A stretch of 64,000 nucleotides of DNA from Labia minor. Its lineage: Eukaryota > Arthropoda > Insecta > Dermaptera > Spongiphoridae. A program made the position numbers and the translations under genes. The stretch is from contig OY720348.1 of assembly GCA_963082975.1 (NCBI GenBank), positions 71,697,719 through 71,761,718 of the forward strand, written 5' to 3'. Shown here piece after piece: positions 40,255-52,750 of the stretch; the first letter of the stretch is position 1, and the number at the start of each line of letters is the position of its first letter. Under the pieces are notes generated by a model. It was not told the DNA's origin, ran no database searches, and saw only the letters and a list, made by a program, of their open reading frames with translations.

Positions 40255-43200
40255 TAGATAGATAGTTAGATAGATATATATATATATATATACAAATTAA
40301 TAAGAATTATAACATGAAACAATCAAAACAAATAATACGGGGGATATTTTAAGTGAGACAAGAATCAAATTTTAGAATTAATAGAAGAAAATAAAAATAA
40401 AAATAATTAAATAAAATTCGTATAATTTCAATAATAATATATGTATGCATATTTTAAAAAATGTTAAATTTTATATAATTATATTTAATATTATATTAAT
40501 ATTAAATAGAAGAGGTTTAGAAGAGAATAAATATCAAACATGTAACCAATAAAAAACCTGAAGGATAATATAACATAAAAATAGAACTAAAATGTTAGGA
40601 TCATGTAAAATATTATTTAAAATTATTATCTAATTTAGAGTAATAGTAAATATAGTTTCTTACGTCATCAATAAGGGCCACCACTTGTTTTGTATTGTCT
40701 AGTTTCTTGTAGGGGCCAATCATTGGAAGAGATTGTCCGATAAGATCAGCAATTCGTGGTACTGTACCAATCGTTTTGGAAAGAGGACGAGAAGATGGAG
40801 GCGCCTTTTGGGGATCCAGCAGATCGGATTTCATGTGCATCTCATGCATTTGCAGTTCCCGTGATTTTTGATAATCCCCAAAGAATGGTAATTTCTAAAC
40901 ATTGGTATTGGATCATAAGATTTACAAACAAAGTGGTGTAATTAGATTAAACATTACTTAAATTTAATTTCCAATTTAGAACTACGTTAATTAAATAAAT
41001 AATTGCATTTAATTATATATTTTTAATTTAATTTAGTATATTTTGAAAAATTAGTTATTAATACCTTTCCTGTATCATCTTTTAATGATATCACAGACTT
41101 TCCTTTTTGATGTTTGAATGTTGGTGGAGATTGTCCATCCCATTTTTCCAGATCCAAACTTTGTAAATATAACAGCGTTTTCAATCCAGTGATATAATCA
41201 TCGATTACAGAAAAATCTTGATTTTGTACTGCGCTACATATCTAAAACAAAACAATATATTGAGTTATTTTTAATATATTTCCAATAATTTTCTAATGAA
41301 ATAAATGAGAAAACATTTTTTTGTCTTATTTTTAACCTGGACTACACTCGCTCCACATCTTATAAACTGAAGTGCAACATCAGCGGAATCAATTCCTCCA
41401 ATTCCGAGTATGGCAAGGTCTTTCACCTTGTTAGCGATATCAGAGACCGCTCTCAGACCCACCGGTCGAGTTGCATTCCCCGAGACACCTCCATAAGTAG
41501 TCCTCTTTTTCACCCCAATGCCAGGCCAAGGTTCCCCATTTCCTCGAATTCCCATCAATCCTGAAATTGTATTAATGGCTGCTACTCCCCAAGCCCCACC
41601 TAAAAATATATACAAAATTTGTACTAATCAAATAATTAATTTGATAATTCAATGATATCTCAAATAACTTATGAAACCTATATCTATTTTTAAAACAGCT
41701 TTTTTTGAATTAAATCATGGGAATAAACTGATAAATAAAACAAATAGGAAATATATTTAATCCATATTTCTTTATTATTTAATCAAGTACCTTCTTTAGC
41801 AGCTTGAGCGATATCTACTACATTTGTTATATTTGGAGTGATTTTTATAAAAAATGGAATCTTAACACTCTCTTTAACATAACCAGCAATTTCTCGAACA
41901 ATATCTGGATGCTAAAAAATAAATATTATATTTATATTTGTCCTAAGTCTAACTAACTCAAGTTCTAAAAATACTTGTCCACAAGCCAGTCCCATGCCAG
42001 ATTCACCCATACCATGAGGACATGACAAGTTCAATTCAAGAGCATCGGCTCCCGCAGCTTCGGCTTTAGATGACAACTCTATCCAATCTTGTCGATTATT
42101 AGTGCACATTATACTCGCAATTAATATCTGTAATAATAATATTCTTCTAAAAATATTGAAATATGGATTATTATTAAAATCATTTCCAAATGATAATACC
42201 TTTTTTGGAAAATCACGTTTTAATTCTTTGATACTCTCACACCAATACTTTTCTGTTTTTTCTGAAATGAGTTCAATATTTAAAAATGAACCTTGTTCAG
42301 GACCATAATGGTGTCTTGATGTTGTTCCTTTGATAATTCTTGGTGAGACATTGGTGACAAGATCCTAAAATAATATCATTGTTGATTTATATTAAAATAA
42401 ACAATTTAGTGACTGTATACACTTCTTCCCTTTTTGAAATTCATTATATAGAATCACAGATAATTGCTATTAATTAAATACTCACTTTATCTAATCCGAA
42501 GGTCTTTGTTACGGCAAAAGACCATCCAGCTTCAAAGGCTCGTCTAATCATGGCACTGGAAGTTGTTGGAGGAGCAGATGCAAGGCCAAAAGGATTTTCA
42601 AAATGTAACCCACACATTTCTACACTAATATCAACATCATCAATTGCCGTATGGAATTTAGGAAGTTGTGGATGTGAAGAAACACTATTTCCAAAACTCT
42701 CCTGAAAAAAACACTCAATTAATAAAAAAAATGTAATTATAAGTAATGAAATCTGTACCTGAATGTATTTATGGATATGCCATGAAGCTGTCTTTCCGTC
42801 ATTAACAGATTCCACAGTTGTTTCCGAATATCCAGCTAAATCTCCTCCACAAAATATACCGGGTTCACTTGTACTCATTGTTGTGTTATTAATAATTGGC
42901 AAACCATCTGAATTTAAATCGATTGGTTCAAGAGCTTTAATCACTAAAACAATAAAAAAATAAATAAAAATTTATAATGAAATATATATTTAGAGAACAA
43001 TAAATTATTTAACGATTCATACCATTTTTATCACTAAGACCTGAACCGAAAGCTGAAATAATAAAATTTGTTTTAAGACGCACTGTCTGCTCTTCATCCT
43101 CAATCCATTTGCCATCTTCTTGTTCACAACGAACCAATACCAATCCAACGATTTTGTTCCCTTTTACGATTACCTTTCGAGGGGTTAGAAATGGAATAAA

Positions 43201-46200
43201 TTCACATTTCTCTTCTTTAGCTAATTCTACCTGAAAATGTTAATTTATTTAGATACACAAAACAAATAAACTATATTTCATATTTACAAAACAAATACAA
43301 AATACATAGTACTTACTTCTTCCGGAACTGCTCTCATTTGTGAGAATCCCTTCCTGAATACAACAAAAACCTTTTTAGCTCCACATCTGATTGCAGAGGT
43401 GGCACAATCAAAGGCTGTATCTCCAGCACCCAATACAATGACAGTTCCATGAAGTGAAGGTAAAACCGACCGACAAGAGCACATTCCTGAAAATAATTCA
43501 TCAATTAATATTGCATTTATGGAGAATAGTTTTGAAAAATATACACTGGAAAAATGGTAGAAAAAAAAGAGTTGATGATATTTATGAAACATCAATAATT
43601 ATTGGATTATTAATTATCATCTCAAATTTTCTACTAAGGATTCTAAATTATTCATGTATAATTTATTAAGCAATTTGCTATATCTTATTTTTAAGTAATT
43701 TAAATTCTTTGAAGTAATGAATAAACATGTTTTATCTTATGATATTAAATATAATTTGCCAATAAATTAGTGAACCAGTTTTACCTGCTTTACTTCCTTT
43801 AGCAACTGCTGGCAGAAAACTTTTCGATGTATAAAATCCCATAGATATGTTGAGATTTTCAAAAATCGGATTTATTTTAGGTTCTGGTAATCCAATACCA
43901 AGGAAAATTGCTTTATAACCTTCTTTTTTTAAATTCTAGAAATTAATTTTTTTTTCTTTTTCAATTAATTTATTTAAATTTAGTTAAATATATAAAGATT
44001 AAATGTTTTACTTATATAGTATCATAATTCAATTACCTTAATTGTTATATCTTCTGTAGATAATTTACGATTAAGTTCAATTTTTACCCCTAAATCTTTA
44101 AGCATATCGATTTCAAAATTTATTACATCGTATGGTAATCGATATTGAGGAATTTCTGAAGTACTAAAACAATTTATTATTGTTTTATTTAAATAAAATA
44201 TTATAATAATTTTTAAAATTTAATTTAGTAAAATTTTCAAGTTATTTGGGCAATATAAAAATTACCTCAAACCACCAATATAATTTTGTTTCTCAAATAT
44301 TGTAATATCGGTGTAACCTAGTCGAGCTAAAAATGTTGCACATGAAATGGATGCTGGCCCACATCCTAAAAGGGCAATTGGAGTATCAGCATGTTTTGGT
44401 TTCAGTAAATTTCTTGTTTGTGGAATTTTCATTTTTTTAAAAATCTACTTCAACAAAGAAATGTGTGTATTTATTTATTTGGTTAAATAAAAGAAATTAA
44501 ATGAATTACCTCTACTGCAAATTGTTGAAGACCACCAATATTAATCGGACCTTCTTCTGTAGCTTGTAGATTGCATCCACCCACACACAGATCGGATGTT
44601 GGACATACCATTCCACAGGTCAATCCCAGAGGATTATCTGAGAGGATTGCCTTGGCAGCCCCATAATAGTTCTTTAAAGAAAGCATTGAATTAAAATCTT
44701 ATCCCCCAAAGAGAGGGAGTGGGGTGAAATGAAGGATTTGCAAACCTTATGCGAAATGCTTGTAATAAAGCTTTTGATGTCCAATTGTGTGGGACATGAT
44801 TTTTGACATGGTGCGTCTGCACATTTTAGGCAACGCGCTGCTTCCCGTAAAGCGCCCCTTTCACTCAACGTTGTGTGTTTAATATCGTCAAAATTATTTT
44901 CCAAATCCGGGCATTTCTAATGAATCACATTCTAATTAATTTCATTTAATCAAAACAAAATAACAAATTATTCTATTTTAATAAATAAATTAATTAAATA
45001 AGTTTAATTCTAGTTTCATTAGTGACAAAATTTCTTTATATTATCCTTTTACAAGAACTAAAGAAGAGATTTCTCTTGTATATAACCTCTCTATATTATT
45101 TATATATATATATATATTTAAATAGCCATGTATATATAACAAAGTATCAATGTATTAAATTTATTATTTATTTATAAATTAACAAAAAAAATGTTATTTA
45201 AATGAATAAATTTGAATAATATTGTTGGATTTCATTTATATTCCAAAAAATAATTAAATAAATAAAATACCATCACACACATACATCACATTTTTTATCA
45301 GTATTTCGTTTCCATTTGAGTTTTTCCCTTTTAGTCTTCTCAGTAGGCACCAAATTACTAAAGGGTTTTATACGAGGGTTGAGGGTTAAAATGTTCTGAA
45401 AAGAAATCAAATAACTGAATTTATTTTGCTATAAAGAAGAATATTATATTATATTATTGTATAATATATTGCATTGAAAGAGATATTCTGATATATGAAT
45501 ATAGATATATTCCTTATAATTACTCTTTAAATAAACATTCATAATTAGTATAAAAAAGATTAATCTCCCAAAAGGGCTTGAAAAAATTAATTTTAAAATA
45601 CAAAGACATATTTTTATTTGACTTTTTAATTTCATTTATGGTAAATGTATATAAATAAAAATAAATAAATAAATGTAATCTTAAAAGTATGATTCAATCA
45701 GTGGAAGTGTAGATGAATAGGATTTTTCACTGTTGCTATGGAAATTATAAATTTTTAAATGGAAGAGAGAAATTCGATTAAATAATCTTAATCAATTATT
45801 TTTAATAGATAAATGGAGTGGTCACACAATCACAGTTACCAAGTGACACACATCCAGATATTGAAAATAGATAAGAAAAAATCTGGAGTGTCTCCACTCG
45901 ACTATTTCGCAATTTGAATTGGATTAATTAATACATATATTATATTTAAATTAAACTTAATTAATTAAATTATAAATTAAAATTAATAAATCATATTTAT
46001 TAAACCAGTGCGTGTTTAGCTCTTTGTTGATGGCACCACGTCACATGCTGGCGCGTGATTGCCAGACAAAGTGTTAAAAAATTAATTCCGGTACTTTCAG
46101 GGATTCAATCAAGCTGAAATTCTATATATAGCAGTTTTATACAATTTTTAATCATGTGAAAAACTATCAAGGATATATCTTTATTTTTACGGTCAGTTTA

Positions 46201-46346
46201 GATAAAAAAAATCATAACGTGGTAGGTAATGGTCCTCTTCCAGTTGAGCCACATTTCTGAAAAGTTGAAAGAAAACTACGAATTTTGAGTAATGCCCGCA
46301 TACCAAATTTCATGATTCTAGTTCACACCGTTTTTGCGTAATCTTG

Positions 46347-46379
<33 letters not shown>

Positions 46380-49300
46380 TTTTCTCAACCTCAGGGACCT
46401 TCAAAACGTATAACAACATAAAAATCTCGACATCGAAAATTTTCTCTCTCTGGCGAGATAGTAAATAATTATTGTTTAAATTGGTTAATTTTTTTTTTTT
46501 CATTCTACAATTGATTCATTATATTTATGTATATATTTTTATTACTGATAAACATTGTTATTTATTTATCTCCGTTTCCTTCTTTATAAATCATGAATCG
46601 AAGAAAAAATAACTGTCAATCCATCTCTCTCATCCATTAAAAAAAGAATGATGGATAGTCATTTATAATAGTTAAGTTGTCTATTTTCATAAATGGAAAA
46701 GAAAAAAATATAATAATAAAAATAAAAATGATTGTATACCTTTTATTCTTGTGTCACTAAGATTTAAACTTAAATCAACCGCCCTTAGGATATTTAGAGA
46801 GCTAAGATAAGAAAAATTGAAATTTTACATGAAAATAATAAAAGCAAACAATATCCATTTAAAAGCAGTTTTATATATTCATTGTTTCTTTAATTCTATT
46901 TTCTTTGCAATAATTCAAATCTAAATAATGGCAGTTTAAACGTAATTGAAATAAAATAGAAATATCTACGAATCTACCTTTGTGGCGGTATTGAACTTGA
47001 AAATTGTAGTAACTACACTCCTCCAACCATCTTATAATGTCTACCCACTTCATCCTATTGTTTCTCAAATAGTTTTCTTATAAATAAAATTTGTCCATTC
47101 ATTCGTACATATCGATTTGTATGTTTGAAGATGCACAAAGGACATATCTAAATATATTTAATAATATTTAATTAAAGTAATTTTATATTAAATATATTTA
47201 ATAAAATTTAATTAAAGTAATTTTATATTAATTGTTATTTCTTAGTTTATTTAAATAAATAGCAAATGGATGTTAGAAAAGAGTTTTGGTCTGTTAACCA
47301 TTTCATCTTTAATTGACTACGATTATTATAAAAGAACATAAAAAATATTCGGAATTATACTCATTCAGGGACAATTGAATTACAGGGTTGACAGTTTTTT
47401 TATCAATGCGGACTGGGGAAAACAAATTTTGGCAAATTTATTTCGTCGGGGACGATGAAAGGAATTCATACACAGGTAGGTTTAATAAACCTATAATACG
47501 TGAAATTGGTGATGTCATCGTTGGGATATTGTATAAAAAAGATTCTATCATGTATGACTGAAAAAAGTAAACCGGTTGAGAAGGCGCACTATCATTGACC
47601 GTCAACAACGCCATCCTGGCGTTTACTTTTTACTATCTCGCCAGAAAAATATATAAATAAATATAATTAATCAATTGTACGGTGAAAAAAAAAATTTAAC
47701 TAATTTAAACAATACTTTTTTAGTATCTCGCCAGAGAGAGAAAATTTTTGATGTCGAGATTTTGATGTTGTTATACGTTTTGAAGGTTCATGAGTCATTT
47801 TCACTAAGGTTGAGAAAAATTTCGCAAAAACGGTTTGAGCTAGAATCATGAAATTTGGTACATGGGCATTATTCAAAATTTGTAGTTTTCTATCAACTTA
47901 TGAGAAATATGTAGCTCTACTGGAAGAGGGTCATTACCTAACACGTTTTGATTTTTTTTTATCTAAACTGACCGTAAAAATAAAGATATATGTTTGATAG
48001 TTTTTCATGATTAAAAATTGTATAAAACTGCTATATATATAATTTCAGCTTGATTGAATCGTTGAAAGTACCGGAATTAATTTTTTAACACGTTGTCTGG
48101 CAATAACGCGCCAACACGTGACGTGGTGCCATCAACAAAGAACCAAACACACGCTGGTTTAATAAATATGATTTATTAATTTTAATTTATAATTTAATTA
48201 ATTAAATTTAATTTAAATATAATATATGTTATTTAATTCAATTCAAATTGCGAGATAGTCGAGTGGAGACACTCCAGCTAATTTTACTATACTCTAAAAT
48301 CCCCTCTGCTATCGCAAAAATTGCCTTTTTGTTTTTATGCCTCAAGTTCACCTAGTCAATAAATTACATATGAAGAAAATGTCTATTCCTATCTACCTAT
48401 CACTTTGGCTTAACAGAACTCAAAGTTCTTGTTGACAGGAACCACCTTTCTGCAAATTTCTATTCGTACCGGTTTTGTGATTAGAGAATATCATGATAAT
48501 ATATTCCTTTCTATTTCAAACTTTATTAAATCAGTTTTTAGTTAATGTGTACGTAAAAATAAATGCAAACTTGGTCACATGTCGGCAAAATAACCAAATG
48601 GACGCAACTATATTTACTGGCAGTGATCCATTAATCCTCAAATGCCCGAGGTAGTGTCTGATCTCTCATTATAAAATTGTTTTTCACATGGCCAATTGAA
48701 TGTTGCATGCTCCAAAGTAAATTCAGTGGATTACGACAGGATAGTCGAATTGATTATGTGATATTAGTGCCCGCTTTTACGGCGCCGAAGAAATCGAATA
48801 TATTGCCCCCCCCCCTCTATATTCGTAAAATATAATACACCCATAATGTCGCGCTTCAGATTTGAGGCACCGCACAAATTCCCGGTTTGCCGCCCTCTAG
48901 AACTGAGCCTGGTCGTATATAAACAAATCTTTAACAAATAATATTTGGTAAATTTTCCCTGCGTTTAATAAGGTTTATTTTAAGCTTCATAATAAAAATG
49001 GGAATGCAGTCCTTAGCCCGCTGCTTGAAATATGAATGATATGATTTTAATTTTGTTTATATAATCGTAGATAGGAGAGAGATGATAAATATAATAGTAG
49101 TGGATTGTAAGTAAACAGATTTATTTGAAATACAGTTTTTTTTTTAAAAAAGACCCACATATATAGAAAAGAAAATAAATATTAGAAAAATATTAATAAA
49201 ACGGGAGATTACTTCTCGAAGAGAATTTATAAAAATATTTGATAGTGGATTCATAAAACAGAAAGTGAAACAGCAGTAAGAGATGCATAATTTGCTGTCA

Positions 49301-49571
49301 TGTATAAATTAAACATAAAACAATTTTTTTCAAGATGTTAATTGTTTATCAAGAACGTATGATTTTTCAATAAAATAAAAATACATTATAGAGTATATAA
49401 TATAATAATCTGTCGCTCTAGGGAACTTCTTGGCCGCCGCAACCAACTTTTCGCCATTCTTTCCTCACCCATTCTTGCCACACATATCCTTCCCATCGCA
49501 ACCTTCTCGATTTTGTAATCCTAACTATGTCTGGAGATAATAATAATTATAATAATAATAATAGTATTTAA

Positions 49572-49615
<44 letters not shown>

Positions 49616-52013
49616 TTTTTTAATAAAAATAAATTAATCCTATTCATTGGGGTTTCTTGTTCCATATTATAAAATAATAGATAAACAAAAGGTTAAACTA
49701 TTATCATATTTTAAAAATCGTAAACAAAACAAAAAAATTAAAATATATATTTTAATATATCTATTAACATTATAAGAAGAAAGGGCCTGTAATCTTCGGA
49801 AAAATGTTGAACATTAGAAGAATCTTTATTCATTATTTTAATTCTCAATATCTCTCACCCTTCCTTGACGTCCTTTCCTTCTTTTAATAAAAATAATAAA
49901 AATTATTAGATATATTTAAAATATGGATATTAATTTAATGATTTCACTATTATTTACAAATAATAAAAGAATTACTATATGTTCTCCCTAAAATTTTTTT
50001 TTTCTTGTTTTAATTTATGAGTGGAGAGTGGGATATAAACCACAACTTTTAGTTTACTACTGTAATTTTCCATAACAAAAATTGTATTGTAATTTAATTG
50101 AGCAATTTAAAAATGATAAGATATCTTTTTTTATGATTTATCTCTTGAAATAATATATATATATTTATATATATATTTTTAATATAATATTATATATATG
50201 GTGAACAAATAATTTATGAAACTTAATAAATATTTAAAATTCATATTAATATTAAGTACCGGGACCCCGAGCCTCGGCTCGGTACTTAAGTTAAAAAAAA
50301 TGATTCATTATTATTGGGTTTGGCTGGTAATATTAATACCTGAGATACCGAGCTGTCGCTCGAAAAAATGTTTAGACATTATTATAGACATTTTCATTCT
50401 GTAAATTAAATAATTTTATTTCATTTAAATAAATATCTATTTTTAAATAATTTTTCTCTCTACATTATTTATCTAATTCTGACAATATATTAAGATCACA
50501 CCGGGACCCCGAGCCTCGGCTAGGTAATTAAGTTAAAAAAAAATAATTCATTATTATATTGGGTTTGGCTGGTAATATTAATACTTGAGACACCGAGCTG
50601 ATATACAATTCTTTAATTATTTATTACAATTATTAAATGTTGCATCATTGCATGGAACTTGGGGTCCTCAATAATACATAAATATGTATACCGGGAGCCC
50701 GAGCCTCGGCTCGGTACTTAAGTTAAAAAAAATGATTCATTATTATTGGATTTGGCTGGTAATATAAATACCTGAGACACCGAGCTCGCTCTACCCTTTA
50801 AAAAATATTGATATACAATTCTTTAATTATTTATTACAATTATTAAATGTATTAAATAATATTTTATTGAAAAAATATTAAAAATTATAAAACTATCTAA
50901 AACTTAATTAATAAAAGAACAATGAATAAATAAATCACGAAAATAGATAAAAAAAAAATGCACGCGGCGAGTTTCGATCCTTCGAACTCGGGGAGTAAAA
51001 ACAATTGTTCTTACCACTGGTCTATGATATTTTGATAATTACAAAGATATTTTTACCATCTTTCAAAGACATTTATTTGTTTTGTTGTTTTTTTTTGAGA
51101 GAGATTAATAAATATATATATATATATATATTTTATTAAAAATAAATATTTTTAATTTTATTTCGAAATTAAATAATGAATTTTAAAATATTTTAAATAT
51201 AAAAAAATGTTAATACAATATCATTTAAAAAAAAAGCGGGAGTCAACCAACCGTATTTTATTTTGTTGTTATTTTTTTTGAGAGAGATTAATAAATATAT
51301 ATATATATATTTTATTAAAAATAAATATTTTTAATTTTATTTCGAAATTTATTTTATTTTAAAATATTTTAAATATAAAAAAAATATTAATACAATATCT
51401 TTTAAAAAAAGGCGGGAGTAAAATTGATGACGTCACACCCATATATAATTTTTAATTAAGAAATTAATAATGAAGCTGTAAGTTTCAAGAGATGTGATCA
51501 ATAAAACTCAATTTTTCTTTATAAATACTATATCTAGTGTGAATTTGAAAAAAATCGTTAGAGCGGTTTTTGAGAACCAATGGTTATAGATATATAGATA
51601 GATATATACAATTTTAGCTAGCATAATAAGATAAGATATCTATCATGGATTTATTAGTCAACGGCTAATCAAAATACCATAATATATTGTACTTCAAGTA
51701 TAAATATGTCAGCTGATATTATTTTTTCATTTTTTGACATTCATTTTTTTAATCTTCATGAAAATAAATAAATAAATAGGATAAACATTGAAAGATAAAA
51801 TTAAAAAAAAAAGAATATAGAAAAAGATTTCAAGGAAACTTAAATAAATCACATACTTCAAAAGTAATAGTCAAGTATTTTAATGTTGGTAACCTTGACT
51901 AAAAGTACATATTTAACCGTATCAAATAGTTGATAAATTAAATATTAACAATAAACCTTCAATCGTAAATAAGGAAAACAAATGATCAATGAAATATGTA
52001 ATTATTAATTAAA

Positions 52014-52065
<52 letters not shown>

Positions 52066-52714
52066 TTCCTCTTCACTATTAAGTATAAATATCAAAATAT
52101 TAATTTGAACAAAATAATGTCATTTCCAACATTGCCTCAAAGTGACATAAAAAATCAAAAAAATTTTAATAATAAATTATTTTAAAAATGATTTAATGAA
52201 TTTATATATATATATCTAATGGTTAGCTATAAAAATAAAAAAATCCATCTTAAGGGAAGAATAACAAATTGAAGAGCTCAAATAAAACTTGAATATTTTT
52301 TTTTGTTATTTAATAAAATAAATTAACATTCAATTACAACTATTTTCTAAGATGATAATTTATATATATATATAAGTTAAATATATATATATATATATAT
52401 ATAAATCCATATTCTCTCTCTCTCTCTCAGAGATTTCATTAAAATTCAATATAAATTATTAAAGAGTAGAGGGGTAAGAGCTAAAAGTTTAACTTTACAT
52501 GATTAAAAAATCATTTATTAGAGTGGGAGGCAGAGATAGAGAGAGAGAGAGAGTGAGTATATTTAATAAAATATTTTTATTTTATTTATTTATATCTATG
52601 AATCAAAAAAAAACTTCTTCAAAATATATTATTTCTTTTGATAAATTGATTGATAAAATTGTGAAAAATATCTCTTCGATTTGAAAAAGGGAAGGAAGGG
52701 GGGATTTGGGGATC

Positions 52715-52750
<36 letters not shown>

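Noticed and set aside
41912-41975. Read-through extension of DPYD exon 13 (VFLELELV...)
   Set aside because: A GTATTT donor after GGACAA and exon 14 starting HPDIVREI match the family; the extension ends in a stop.
45276-45285. Alternative exon 2 donor at AAAAAAT/GTGATG
   Set aside because: It would create a stop at the junction; the GTATGT donor five bases later keeps frame and adds the conserved cysteine.
50255-50795. CRISPR array
   Set aside because: Units are long, only three, unequally spaced, in an animal intron.
50945-51035. tRNA gene
   Set aside because: A and B boxes are visible but acceptor and anticodon stems do not form.
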